The notes: generated by a model not told the origin, from the sequence alone. A stretch of DNA of 64,000 bases from Branchipolynoe longqiensis (GCA_030323885.1 CM059193.1:52976749-53040748); one strand, 5' to 3'; positions 22,094 to 32,820 are shown, numbered from the stretch's first letter. Program-made: numbers and translations.

Positions 22094-22510
22094 GTCACAC
22101 CATCGCCACCGACTTGCCACCGTCGGGCCGACGGTGGTGTTCCGACGTTAGGGTTCAATCCCTTTCCACTTTTGAGTCACCGTCGGGCCACCGTCGGGCC
22201 GACGGTGGTGTTCCGACGTTAGGTTTCAATCCCTTTCCACCGTCGGGCCTACGGCGGTAGCCCGCCGCTGGTTTGCATTCATTTTCCACATTCGAGCCAC
22301 CGTCGGGCCGACGGTGGTATTGCGACTTTAGGGTTCAATCCCTTTCCACTTTTGAGTCACCGTCAGGCCACGGTCGGGCCGACGGTGGTGTTCCGACGTT
22401 AGGTTTCAATCCCTTTCCACTTTTGAGCCACCGTCGGGCCTACGGCGGTAGCCCATCGCTGGTTTGCATTCATTTTCCACATTCGAGCCACCGTCGGGCC
22501 GACGGTGTTG
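22094..22510 (+). repeat. GC-rich minisatellite inside the composite element
   Basis: Repeats of about 85-105 bp combine the palindromic core ccgtcgggccgacgg with ttcaatccctttccac and ttttgagccac or attcgagccac. A repeated open frame results from the tandem array and is not a gene. Confidence 0.85.
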
Positions 22511-22559
22511 CTCCGCGCATGCGCAGTTCTTTAAATTTCCGGCTCGAGTCGCCAGTGGA

Positions 22560-22980
22560 ACACGTGCGATCGTTGAGCAGCATTCTTTTTCAACAAATAA
22601 CTCCAGAAATCGCAGGAATTTTAAGGAATTATTTAACAGGTTTGTTTATTAATATGTTTAGATTATTTTGTAAAAGTTTTGTAATTTATTACGGCGTATT
22701 AATGGAATTATTCGTGTTAATACGATTTGAATTATCGGGTACGGTTTGTTGACGGTTCGACTCAGTTCAAGTCGTCACCGGAACATGTGCAATCATTGAG
22801 CAGCGTTCTTTTTCTACAAATAACTCCAAAAATTGGAGGAATTTTAAAGAATTGTTTATCATTATGTTTAGATTATTTTGTGAAAGTTTTGTAGATGTAT
22901 TAATGGAATTATTCGTGTTAATACGATTTGAATTACCCGGTACGGAATGTTGACGAAGGACCGCCATCTTGGTTTTTTCT
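22560..22980 (+). repeat. Duplicated DIRS-leader-like segment
   Basis: Two copies (22636-22770 and 22850-22985) resemble 9160-9308 in the leader of DIRS copy A: gtttattaatatgt, aaaagttttgta, gtattaatggaattattcg, gttaatacgattt, and gccatcttggttttttc followed by gagaagacactg. They share the same order and strand. Confidence 0.8.
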
Positions 22981-23181
22981 GAGAAGACACTGTCACTATA
23001 GTGTCAATACGTACAGGTGCAAAATATTAGTTTTATTCAAAATTAATAGATATCAAGAACCCTAACCTTCTAAATTTAATATAGTCTTTTTGGTAACGAT
23101 GTTGTCTACATGTCTACCAAGCGATTTGTTTCTACGTGGTGTGGTTGTAGAGATATTTCACCTTTTCTGTATTTAATTAAG

Positions 23182-23207
23182 CACTAACCCTAACCCTAAC
23201 CCTAACC
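23182..23207. repeat. Telomere-like (TTAGGG)n tract, about four units
   Basis: ctaaccctaaccctaaccc repeats in the loop between two inverted arms. The sequence equals the metazoan telomere repeat on the reverse strand, but the tract is short and internal. Confidence 0.9.
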
Positions 23208-23276
23208 CATACAGAAAAAGGAAAATATCTCTACAACCACACCACGTAGAAACAAATCGCTTGGTACACATATATA

Positions 23277-23871
23277 TGCCGTGTTCATACGGGGAAAATG
23301 TAAAGCGATTTAGACAAGGCGAATCATATGAATCGATTTAGGCGCCCGTTCACATGGGCAGTACTTGGGCCGGAAATCGATATCAGCACATGAGCAAGTC
23401 CAGTCTGACCAGCGCCAGTTTTCGGTTAGGCGAAGTCACCACGAGAGAGTGCGTTCGACCTAGATATGTATGGACTGAATCGTATTGGTTTGGAACGATC
23501 AAAACTTCGGCTGGGCAGTGAAAACATTAAAATAAATGATGAAAAAAATATTTGTGCCCAGCTAGCGGTTTCATAGACTAAATTATATAATATGCACTTT
23601 TGATCGACCGGAAAGTCAACAAAGTAAGGTATCGACTGTGCATGCGTGTGACGTCCTTAATCCGCCTCAGTGCGTCCACACGGGCAAAATAAATCGCTTC
23701 ACAGAAATCGACTCACGTAATCGACCTCCACAGGTGGTTTACAATATCCGGATCACAGAAATCGATTCAGCCTTAATCCGCCTCAGACGCCCGTTCACAT
23801 GCGAAATGTAACCCGAACTATACAAGTCGATTTCTACGAATCGATTTACATCGCCCGTGTGAGCACGGCTA
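23277..23871. mobile_element. MITE with GCCGTGTTCA ends
   Basis: Termini tgccgtgttcatacgggg and the reverse complement cccgtgtgagcacggct form inverted repeats flanked by TA. The interior is rich in aatcgattta and gaatcgattt words. The insertion point within the fold-back arm is deducible from the intact repeat at 31.0 kb (acacatata joined directly to gaaaacat-type text). The family is shared with 47.5-48.1 kb. Confidence 0.75.
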
Positions 23872-24191
23872 TAGACAATATCGTTACCAAAAAGATTATA
23901 TTAAATTTATAAGGTTAGGGTTCTCGATTTCTATTAATTTTGAATAAAACTAATATTTTTGCACCTGTACGTATTGACACTATAGTGACAGTGTCTTCTC
24001 GGAAAAACCCAGTTTTGTCCAACCTCCTGCCGTCGCCTGACGGCGGTATCCGCCGTCGGCCCGACGGTGGATACCGCTGTCGAGGCGACGGCAGGAGGTT
24101 GGACAAAACAACGTCGGCCCGACGACAATTTCCACCATTGGCCCGACGGAGAGGCCGCCGACGTTGGCCCGACGGCTGTGTGCTATCTAGG

Positions 24192-24300
24192 TATGGGGTT
24201 TAAACCCACAACACCAAACAACTTCAGAGTACAAGTTCAACACCCTAACCACTAGACTACAGAGGACACATATATTTGGGTGTCTTACATCAGGCTATTT
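24192..24300 (-). mobile_element. SINE-like repeat family 3, part two (head)
   Basis: It continues the copy interrupted at 22053: TAtggggtttaaacccac, aacttcagagtacaag, ccctaaccactagactacagagg. It carries the tRNA-like B box on the minus strand. Confidence 0.85.
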
Positions 24301-24317
24301 GTATGTACGACGTCAGG

Positions 24318-24444
24318 TAAAGCCGGATCAAGTAAAGTCTGGTCGGTTAAAGTTGGGTCGGGTAAAGTCGGTTTGAGTAAAGTTGGGTCGGGTAAAGTCA
24401 GGTTGGGTAAAGTGATGTCGGGTAAAGTCAGGTCGGGTAAAGTG
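24318..24444. repeat. Short tandem repeat, ~15-bp unit (gggtaaagtcaggtc)
   Basis: About eight units of ggtaaagt(c/t)(a/g)ggt(c/t)g, a degenerate minisatellite just before DIRS copy B. Confidence 0.9.
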
Positions 24445-24525
24445 ATGTATGCATACATGCATGCAAGCATGTATATACTATATACCTTCTTTTACTTCGG
24501 TACGAAGCCTCAGGCTAGCGAGAAG

Positions 24526-25268
24526 GAAGCGCATCCGCGTCCAGTAATTAGCATAAAGAACTCACGATGGGGGGACGTTTGTTGAGTTGCTCCGGCAGTT
24601 TTTGTCTACAACAAGCACTTTAAATGTAAGTATTGCGAGAACTGTGATACTGTACATTGCTGATGCAGTATATCATTTTTTACACAAGTTTTAGAACTTT
24701 GCCGGATGTTTGTTCACTTTTATGGATGTTTTGATTCAATCATCGATAGAACAAAGCGAAACCCAAGATTCCTTTGTTCTACATGCCGCCTGTTGCCGAA
24801 CAGAGAGCGATGATGGCAGGGTGCCTCATCACGAGTTTTTTGCCGCCCGTTGCCGAACGGAGAGCGATGTTGGCTGGAGCCTCATCACGTTTGGGTTTTC
24901 CTCGGTGTCTTTTATGGATTCGCCTTGGAAGTTACCCTGGGTTTCCTTATGGTTTCCCCACATTTTTGGCGGACCTCCAAGTTTTGTAGCATTTTCTCCA
25001 ACTTGCTGGGGTAGTAGCCGCGGGAGGGAGAAGTGTATGAAACAGAGAGTGTGGGAGGGCCGATACACTGGTCCCTACCCCTTGTTGGTTTCGGTTCCCA
25101 TACCGTTAAACTCCGACAATACATTAGCTTGCCACGCCTGTGTTGAGACGGTTTAAACACGCTCTTTAACACCACTGAATGCACAATGATTGTTTGAATA
25201 AACCTGTTGTGACATTTAGTTAAATTTCCGGTTGATAATAACATTCTTTTGATTGTTACAGACTTCCG
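24526..25268 (+). other. 5' leader of DIRS copy B
   Basis: A 740-bp untranslated region. It contains two copies of a tgccg(a)acggagagcgatg phrase (24795 and 24850) and, near the end, ctggtccctacccc, which is shared with the leaders of A and C. No promoter motif could be assigned. Confidence 0.6.
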
Positions 25269-26516
25269 ATGGCTACGAAGCGGAGTAAGACGGCGGCACC
25301 AGTTGTGGCAAGCCCCGTCGACCGAGGAGTACGACTCGTCACCCATGGTGATGGCTCCGCCGAACCCTCAGCCCTCAGGGGAGACTGACCCAGAGGTCCT
25401 TAAGGCAATGCCGGCGGACTGGCAGGCGCCCATGGCGATGATGGAGCTGAAGTTCCAGCAGTTCCAGCCACAGGCTAGAGGAACTAAGAGGCCGCTCCCG
25501 GACAATGACTCTGACTGGGAGGATATCTCGGAGACTGACTCGGCCGAGGAGCCGGCTGTGGTGGTACCGAGAAAGAAAAAGAAGGCCAAGAAGGCTGTGA
25601 GCTCGTCCGGTGACGAGTTCACAAAGGCCAGGAAGGTGGTCGAGAAGACCAGGAAGAGGAAGATGAAGAGGAAGAAGAAAAAGAAGGATTCGTCCTCTGA
25701 CTCTTTGCCGGACTCTTCCACTACCGAGTCCGACTCAGACACCCAACGTTCGGGCCTGTTTGCCCAGATAGGTGGTAAGGTCAGGAAGAAGGTGGCTCAG
25801 CCAAAGGCTAAGAAAGTCTTAACAACGACAATGATGAGAGACAATTAAAGGGCATTTCAACACCTTTAAGTCGGCTGAAGTTATTACTAAGCTCGGGGAA
25901 CACCTCACAGGAATTAAAAGGAATTCCAGACTCTGTCGTAAAGGAAATGGATCGGGATGTCACTTTGAGTGAAGACCAGAAAAGGTTTGAAGGGGTGATG
26001 CATACTGTGCATAAGGCGGTCCTTGGGACCCTGACTGCGATTGCACCCATAGCAAATCGTATGCAGACGGAGAACAAGTTCTCTTCATTGGGCCGGTCAA
26101 TGGACAAGGGCATTGCGATGCTGACAGCCGCAAGTAATTTCCTGACCTACAGATGGTTTGAAAATGTATTCAAATCGATCTGTACTGATGCTGGCAAGGA
26201 AGTTGCCAGATCAAAGAAAGTGGTGGACAATGACGGCAAGGAGTACACTCTGTTCCTTCCACCAAAGCCCATTAAAGGGAAGCCACTGGACAAAACAAAA
26301 ATGTTTGGTGGACAGCTCCAATACCTCTTTAAAGAGGTCGAGACCGCTTCTAAGAGTGGAAAGCACATGGATGCTAAAAAGAAGGGTGAAGCAGGATACA
26401 GCCAACAGCCCAGGGGCCGGGGACAACGCCAGTCGTTTGGCTGGAACGATGGCAACCGGCCATTCATACGGGAGTACACTCCAAACAAGCCGTTCCCCAG
26501 GCCAGGGAACAAGTAG
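25269..26516 (+). pseudogene. DIRS copy B ORF1 (Gag-like), three frameshifts
   Basis: The start is MATKRSKTAAPVV at 25269. The frame shifts near 25300 into the long frame with DSDWEDISETDS, GDEFTKARKVVEK, a KRKMKRKKKKKDSSS basic tract and a Ser/Asp tract (ending 25848). It shifts again near 25845 and at 25918 (an extra A) before the conserved core from MDRDVTLSEDQK through FENVFKSICTDAGKE and TLFLPPKPIKGKPLDK to an RG-rich tail (RGRGQRQSFGWND) ending PFPRPGNK at 26516. No zinc knuckle is seen. Presumed nucleic-acid-binding structural protein. Confidence 0.88.
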
Positions 26517-26524
26517 GTTTTGCT

Positions 26525-28350
26525 ATGCAAACCACTGAAGCTAAGCGACAACCTGTGGGTTCGCAAGCAACACAGACACCTGTGAGCATTTTTGAGGCTG
26601 GTAACATTAAGAATTGCTTACATGAATTGAAGTTGATCATGAATGATTTCAATATCTTACGTATTGTTGAAGGTGTGCATATTCGCTTTGTACAGATACC
26701 AGAACAGGAGTCTACTCCTTTCCCTTATCGATTTGATCTCGTCGAACGAGAGGCACTGGCTGAACAAGTGACACTATTTTGTGACAAAGGGATTATTCAG
26801 AAAGTGGAACATACAAGCGGGGAATTTTTTTCTAATATTTTCCCCCGCCCGAAACCTAATGGTGAGGTTCGGATGATTCTGGATTTAACTAAGTTAAACA
26901 AGATGGTGGAATATAAACATTTTTAAATGTTTTCGTTGGAAACGGCAAGAGATTTGATAATGCCAGACTCTTGGCTGGCTAGTGTGGATCTATGAGATGC
27001 ATACTACACGATTCAGATTTGCCAACAGGATCGGAAATACCTTCGATTTCTTTGGGATGAACATCTTTTTGAGTTCACTTGTATGCCTAATGGTTTGGCT
27101 TGTGCCCCTCGTTTTTTTACCAAACTGCTAAAACCAATTTTTTCGCTGATGGCACGGAAAGGACATGTTATGTTTCCATATATTGATGATTCTTTCATTA
27201 TGGCCCAATCAAGCTTGAGCTGCACTAAGGCAGTTAATGACCTGTGTGAAATGTTGACTAAACTGGGATTTTATATCCATCCGGAAAATTCGGTTTTTGA
27301 ACCAACTAATGTACTGAAATGTTTAGGCTTCCTTCTGGACACTAAACATAACTGTGTCATTAACAGAACCAAAACTAGAGAAGTTTCTAGATACTGCCAC
27401 CCATTTGGTTAATCTAAAGAGGCCAAAGTTTAGGCAGGTTGCAGTCCTTATCGGCATTATGATTGCCTATGCCCCAGCTATTCTAAACGGGAAAGCGCAC
27501 ATTAAGTCGCTAGAAATAAAATAAGAACTTAGCATTAGCGTGTACTAGAGGCAATTTTTACTTCAAAAGAAGGCTTAGAGGATATTGAGTGGTGGTTTAA
27601 TCATATAAACACTTCTCCAAATCCAATTGGTAGGGTGAACCAAATACGATAGTTACCACAGATGCTTCATTAGAAGGTTGGGGTGCCCATCGGGACGATG
27701 TAGCGACAGGAGGCAGATGGTTGGATGACATTTCCGATCATATTATTGTCTTAGAGCTGAGAGCGTTTTATTTGGGATTATGTAGCTTAATCCGAATACC
27801 GAAATTTCATGTCAGAATTCACACAGACAATACGACAGCAATGAAGTACATTCGCAACATGGGAGGGACGAAGTCTAAACCATGTAATGAAATAGCCAAA
27901 CTAATTTGGAATTGGGCACAGAAACTGTAGCACATATTCCAGGTAGTCAAAATACTTTGGCAGATAGCAAAAGTAGGAATTTTCATGACCATTTAGAATG
28001 GTCATTGAGTACGAACATTTTTGAAATAATTTGTAAAAAATGGGGTCGACCAGAGGTAGACTTATTTGCCTCAAGAAATAACTGTAAGTTAGCGAAATAT
28101 GTATCTTGGCATCCAGAGCCTAATGCTTGGCGAGTGGATGCTTTTTCGTTGATTTGGGAGAATAAATTTTATTATATTTTCCCACCATTCAGCATTATCA
28201 GCCGGTTGGCCAGGAAGGTCAGAATGGATCGGACACACGCAATTCTGATCGTACCCAGGTGGGACACAGCCTTGGTTAGCAGCGGTGACGTTGCAAGCCA
28301 GAGACTGTATACGATTCCCAAGAAGACGCGGGAACCTGTCCCACCAAGGT
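26525..28350 (+). pseudogene. DIRS copy B ORF2 (RT-RNase H), stops and frameshifts
   Basis: It opens MQTTEAKRQPVGSQ. There is an in-frame TAA after VEYKHF at 26924-26926, and a TGA at 26993-26995 where the family has Arg (SVDL-stop-DAYY). Both lie in the same frame as the continuing RT (MPNGLACAPRFFTKLL, PYIDDSFIMAQ at 27083-27410), so they are point mutations. Frame breaks follow near 27405 and 27600. RNase H is visible as TDASLEGWGAH, VLELRAFYLGL and HTDNTTAMKYIRNMGGT. The linker WGRPEVDLFASRNNCKL...VDAFSLIWENK follows to about 28250, and the final GDVSTMPLLAFLF is in a shifted frame overlapping ORF3. Confidence 0.9.
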
Positions 28351-29361
28351 CCACTGACTGTTCACGGGGATGTGTCTACAATGCCCCTCCTAGCATTCCT
28401 TTTCTGAATAAACACTTAGAAGAGTTTGGATTGGATAAAATTACCCAACAAAGACTGATGTCCCATGCTTGGAGGAAAGGAACCATGAAGATGTACGCCT
28501 GCTATTTAAGGAAATGGGGTGTACATTGCTTGATTAAAAAGGTGAAACCTTTAAGCCCTACTATAGCTCAAGTAGCAAGATTTCTATGTGTGTTAGAGGA
28601 TGAGGGATTAGGCTTTGGAGCCATTAATGCGGCAAGATGTGCACTTTCAGTAGTCTTGCCACGAGTGGACGGACAGACAGTTGGCAAACACCGGGTTATA
28701 CACTGGTTTATGCGGTCTGTCTATGAGAGAAATCCCCCAAAGCCCAAATATAGTCGGTTTTGCTTCAGTAGTGTTTAAGTTGTTTAATGCCTGGCCGAAC
28801 AATTCTGATTTAGATGTTAAGCAATTAGGATTTAAGTTGGCAGTTTTGTTACTTTTAGTAACAGGACATAGAGGACAAACTATCGTAGCTTTGTCTCTGG
28901 ATGGACTTGAGATCGATAGGAAGCAGGCAACTTTTGACTTGACACAGTTGTTAAAATCGAACCGCTTAGGGGACCCATTATCCACGGTCCATGTTGATTA
29001 TTTCCCGGACGACAGGAAATTGTGTGTAGTTTCAGCCATATGGGCTTATTTATCCAAGACTAAAGATATAAGGAATTCCAGACAGCTTTTGGTGAGCTTT
29101 ATCGAGCCACACAAAGCTATTTCAAGAGACACTCTTGCAAGATGGACCATTAAAGTCCTGAAAGCGGCAGGGGTGGACACAGGATGCTATGCTTCCCATT
29201 CGACGAGAGGAGCCATGGTCTCCAAAGCACGTTTGCTAGGGGTCTCCGTCAAGAGAATCCTGGCACATGCAGGCTGGAAGACTGCTAGTTCGTTTGCAAA
29301 ACATTACAACAAACGACTAGAAAAGTCAAGCGGCCTGGCCACACGATTGCTCACCGATTAA
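28262..29361 (+). pseudogene. DIRS copy B ORF3 (tyrosine recombinase), one frameshift
   Basis: The conserved part begins SIPFLNKHLEEFGLDK and runs through AWRKGTMKMYACYLRKWG to PPKPKYSRF. A frameshift near 28758 moves it to the frame with FASVVFKLFNAWPN. The catalytic domain is then intact: TGHRGQTIVALS (Arg I), HSTRGAMVSKA (His-x-x-Arg), HAGW, and the tyrosine in KHYNK. It ends LATRLLTD at 29361. The enzyme would integrate a circular DNA intermediate. Only one indel separates this from an open frame. Confidence 0.9.
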
Positions 29362-29465
29362 CAAATAGGTGAGAAAAAGTTTATTTATTTTGGTATACTA
29401 ATGTGTGATGACTAATCGTTAATAATGATGATGTAAATTAAGGATAAAAGTGAATTACATAAAGG

Positions 29466-29824
29466 TCTCCCTAGCCTGAGGTTAGCCTGAGGCTTAGTAC
29501 CGAGGTAAAATAGTATAGTTATACAAATCTTACCTGGGTATAAATGATGGATAACTGTTGTTTTCCCGAGGTATAAACCTCGGATAGACATGGCCTAGGG
29601 CCCGCCCACCACGCCCTACCACATCTATTCTGTTTGCTTGTGCCAAGAAAACATTACAGTATCCATTGTATTAAGATCATTTTTATCCTGAATAAGTAGG
29701 TAAAGATTGCTGGACCCGGATGACCTTCCTTCTCCCTAGCCCACGTCTATCCGAGGCTTATACCTCGGGAAAACAAGTTATCCATCATCTATACGCAGGT
29801 AAGATTCGTATAACTATACTATAT
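29466..29824. repeat. Right ITR plus palindromic tail of DIRS copy B
   Basis: The inverted ITR ends cgaggtaaaat at 29511. Arms tagttatacaaatcttacc...ggcctaggg and the reverse complement cctagccca...gattcgtataacta lie at 29511-29605 and 29735-29824. The spacer repeats the region just inside the left ITR (gagaaggaag and tccagcaat on the minus strand). Confidence 0.85.
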
Positions 29825-30459
29825 ATATATTTGATGTATATACTAGTGCATATATAAAATGTTCTAAATATCGTGTGGTGGCAGTGCAGTGACTTTAGGG
29901 TTGCCATACATGACCACACAGCACATACATTTGATATATGCACTAGTTACTAGTCTAGTACGTTACATACAAGGTACATACAAGGTACATACATACACAC
30001 CTTGTATATATGATGTTGTTTATACAAATAGCCTGAAATGAGATATACTCTAAAGAAAATTGAAAATACCTCAGTTTTACTCTCCACTCTCACCCATCTG
30101 GGTCATTTGGCTAGTAGTAGTAACCTTGACCCTTATAAACCCTAAACTGTGTCAGAATGGAGTTTGGATGTACCATGACTATTTCTAGGTCACAGGTCAG
30201 CACCATGCACCACCTGTCTGAAAGCTGGAAACTACTGGAACGTGGAATGCACCACCTGGTGTTAAAATCAGCGTAACCAGAACGGCAAGGCTCGGTTCCC
30301 TTTGAAGCTAGGGCTTGGAGGGATAACACCCCACTTCCAGGCATGTAAACATGCCAGGTCACAGCTTCAGCCCACCATGAGACCATCGGAAACGCCAATT
30401 CGGAAGACAAGTATTAGTGGGTGGTTATGCTAACTTTGCAACTGAAACTTGACATACCG
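29825..30459. other. Non-coding spacer
   Basis: Simple gtacatacaaggtac repeats (29960-30010), then unique sequence. Positions 30045-30110 carry the ttttactctccactctcac end of family 3 repeats. No gene was recognised. Confidence 0.5.
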
Positions 30460-30636
30460 CTTGGTAAAGTCTCGCTGACGCTCCAGGGTGTTGAGCTGGT
30501 ACTGGAGCATCTTGGCCTTGCTTCTCAGGATCTGGAGCCGAACGCGTGCACTGCTCTGCACATCCTCCATGCAGATCATCCTATGCTCTACATTCTCCTT
30601 CTGTTCTCTGAGAATCTCACCCAGTTGGGCTATCTA
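30460..30636 (-). CDS. Candidate coiled-coil exon of an unidentified minus-strand gene
   Basis: The minus strand reads AQLGEILREQKENVEHRMIC, then MEDVQSSARVRLQILRSKAK and MLQYQLNTLERQRDFTKR, an open, charged, heptad-like helix. A good donor (CG|GTATGT) follows at the 3' end and an acceptor-like tttAG precedes it. Composition is more GC-rich than its surroundings. The protein family is not recognised. It may belong with the exon at 32.0-32.26 kb on the same strand. Confidence 0.5.
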
Positions 30637-31339
30637 AATTGATGGACAACACATTTGGTTAGTTGCACAGTAAACACTAGGGATGAATGTCACCTTGGAC
30701 CCTGAAGCATTTTCAAAATGTCAAAGTAGCAAGACGTACTGCTATACATACAAGCTAGCATAATTTAACTACAATCTATGCCAGAAAATGAGCTTAAAGT
30801 TTTGATCCTAAGGTGAAGTAGAGGAGCTGGAGAAGTCGCATCTTCAGACCTTCCGCATGGACCAGCGACATTAAAGGTATCCGGTGATGCGGATTCCGAG
30901 GGACACCAGTTTGCCAGGGACACTTCCATTCAAATGCATTGTTAACGACCGTGAGCAAATCTTCATACAGAAGAAGTCAAATATCTCCCAAATTACACCA
31001 TCTAGAAACAAATCGCTTGGTACACATATAGAAAACATCTTTACCATATGGACTATATTAAATTTATACGGTTAGGGTTCTTGAATTCTATTAATTTTGA
31101 ATAAAACTAACGTTTTGCACTGCGCATATCATCAAACTCAAGGCATTGTCAATGGTCGTGAGCAATGTTCAGACAGAAAATACAGAAGTCAAATATCTCT
31201 CAAATTACACCATCTAGAAACAAATCGTTTGGTACACATATAGAAAATATCTTTACCAAAAACATTATATTAAATTTATAAGGTTAGTGACGATGCTGTT
31301 CGATTTTGACGCATGTGCAGAAGCGATGTGTCCCTCGCA
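30637..31339. other. Spacer with two partial fold-back-arm repeats
   Basis: Positions 30985-31120 and 31190-31290 match the arms of the 23-kb fold-back element (caccatctagaaacaaatcg, tattaaatttata, ggttag). Positions 30820-30880 could encode a short plus-strand end (EVEELEKSHLQTFRMDQRH then stop, after an AG), but this is too short to call a gene. Confidence 0.5.
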
Positions 31340-31850
31340 AACTGGTGTCCCTAGGAAACTGCAACACCGGTACAGTTCATTCGGGAAAACAAACTTGGAA
31401 TAGTTCTAATTTGTGCCACAGAGGGGTGCATGCTCAGTACTGAACTTTTCCACTTGGTGGTGCAGAGTGACCTAGATTGGTCATGTGACAGCAGCTGCTG
31501 TTGTTGTGAAAATGGCTGGGTGAGTGGAGAGAATGGAGAGTAAAACTGAGGTATTTTCAATTTTCTCTAGAGTGGTTCAAACAAGAAATACATTTGCTTT
31601 AATATAAAATATATGGTAGTACAATTACATTGCATAATTCAATCAGAAATGCATATAGAAGGAAAATGTATTTTTGTTGTTGAATGTAAAAGGGTTTTGG
31701 ACTGGGGTTTGAACCCATAACACCAAACAACTTCAGATTACAAGTCCAACACCCTAAACACTAGCCACTAGACTACATAGGCCACATGTAGTTGGTTGTC
31801 TCAGTTCAGGCTATTTGCATAAACGACATCATATATACAAGGTGTATGTA
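31340..31850 (-). mobile_element. SINE-like repeat, family 3, with dispersed repeat
   Basis: Positions 31360-31490 are an inverted copy of 21185-21315. Positions 31510-31850 are a nearly full family 3 copy in minus orientation (tttgctttaatataaaata, aattacattgcataattcaatcag, gggtttgaacccataac). Confidence 0.75.
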
Positions 31851-32009
31851 TGTGTGTATGTATGTTTGTATGTGTGTATGTATATACCATGTATATATAT
31901 TTGATGTATATACTAGTGCATTCGCAGTAGGCTATTCGCAGAGCTGCTTTGCTCTGCGAATTAACAGAAGAGTGATATATACTGTGTACACACATGTGCT
32001 TGGCAGGCA

Positions 32010-32260
32010 TGCTCGTCATACTCAGTGAGCATGTTCATCGGATCGGCAAGGATGATGGAGGCGGTCTGCGTTGATACGTTTTTCTCCAGGTGCAACTCTT
32101 CCTTACAAGTCCAGGTCAGGTAATATTGCAGGCGTGCCCTGGTCGCCACTGTCCTCTCCTTTTCTGCCCGAAGTAGCTCCTTCGCCTCCGGAAGGTAGCT
32201 CTTCAAAAATGCGTATCGGTGCTGGTCCATACTGTTAGCGCAATAAACCTCAGTGCCCAT
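32010..32260 (-). CDS. Candidate exon of an unidentified minus-strand gene
   Basis: The minus strand reads MGTEVYCANSMDQHRYAFLK, SYLPEAKELLRAEKERTVAT, RARLQYYLTWTCKEELHLEK and on to SIILADPMNMLTE. It is preceded on that strand by a pyrimidine-rich acceptor ending TATAG. A GTATGA donor follows ACTGA near 32020. Amino-acid composition is protein-like, with alternating charged and hydrophobic residues. No family was recognised. It lies 1.4 kb upstream, in transcription direction, of the 30.5-kb exon. Phases between them do not join directly, so intervening exons would be needed. Confidence 0.45.
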
Positions 32261-32820
32261 CTATACGAGAGGAACAACAAAGACTCCTATATAACACACA
32301 CATGCACGCACTCACACACTCACTCGTACTCATACCTGTCAAGTACTAAGTTTTGGCCGTAAAGACTACGGTTTTACACGTAAAATTACGACTACGGCCA
32401 TAGGTGAGCAAACCATACTGTTTCACCAATAAAAGTGTTTAAATTAAAGTGTTTTTTTCTCTTAGCAAACAATGCATTTACAATGCAAATACAGAATTTG
32501 ATACACATACATAATTGTTGAAATCACAAATTACTGTAAGGACCAGCAATTATGTTAAATTTATGGTCTCGTGGAGAAATATATGGCTTTCACAATCTTA
32601 GACTAGGCTACTGTTTTCATTCTTGGGGGTTGACACCTATGCACACTGTTCTTGGTGTTTATATCGATGATACAATCCTAACCATATGGTCATCAAGACA
32701 CACTAGGCCTACCAATATCACATTCGAAATAGCGAATGGTAGAAGTGTGAACATGAAGTGTGAACACTTGTCTCTCATTTTTGCTGGAGTGCAAGTAAAT
32801 AAGCAACACAAGGAATAATT
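32261..32820. other. Non-coding spacer
   Basis: Holds a small imperfect hairpin (tggccgtaaagactacgg with its partner, 32353-32402) and unique sequence. No gene was recognised. Confidence 0.45.

Larger units (their letters stand above)
22970..24008. mobile_element. Fold-back element with CTAACC-repeat loop, split by a MITE
   Basis: The left arm (22970-23172) and right arm (23208-23276 continued at 23872-24008) are inverted copies of about 200 bp. Matches include gagaagacactgtcac with its inverse, ttagttttattcaaaattaat, and accaagcgatttgtttc with its inverse. The loop (23173-23207) contains four CTAACC repeats. Related single-arm sequences occur at 30985-31120 and 31190-31290. The right arm is interrupted by a 595-bp MITE. 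Confidence 0.8.
22054..24191. mobile_element. 2.1-kb composite inverted-repeat transposon with GTCGGGCCGACGG arrays
   Basis: Termini cccagatagcacacagccgt (22054) and the reverse complement ending ggctgtgtgctatctagg (24191) are inverted repeats. The element sits in a family 3 SINE-like repeat with a TA duplication. Inside are a minisatellite of cgtcgggccgacggtgg plus tccgacgttaggg...ccctttccac units (22094-22510), two stretches like the DIRS leader, a fold-back element with a telomere-like loop, a nested MITE, and a 40-bp stem near the right end. There is no transposase ORF, so it is non-autonomous. The TA target is compatible with Tc1/mariner-like elements, but the superfamily is uncertain. 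Confidence 0.85.
24490..29824 (+). mobile_element. DIRS-like retrotransposon copy B (inactivated)
   Basis: The left ITR ttttacttcggtacgaagcc starts at 24490. The inverted right ITR lies at 29466-29511 and the palindromic tail at 29511-29824. It has the full set of ORF1, RT-RNase H and tyrosine recombinase in order, each with a few frameshifts or stops. It is closely related to copies A and C. Conserved catalytic motifs are still readable, so decay is moderate. Confidence 0.93.

Noticed and set aside
22273..22752. 159-codon ORF
   Set aside because: It reads through a GC-rich tandem repeat and a DIRS-leader-like segment, with repeated peptide blocks and no conserved domain.
23182..23207. Interstitial telomere or chromosome end
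   Set aside because: Only about four units, enclosed in a transposon hairpin with transposons continuing on both sides. Kept only as an element feature.
25368..25742. 124-codon minus-strand ORF opposite DIRS copy B ORF1
   Set aside because: It is the complement of the Lys/Ser/Asp tract of ORF1, giving Phe/Leu runs with no conservation.
30820..30882. Short plus-strand coding end EVEELEKSHLQTFRMDQRH
   Set aside because: Too short, with only a weak acceptor and no partner exon on the plus strand. Mentioned but not annotated as CDS.
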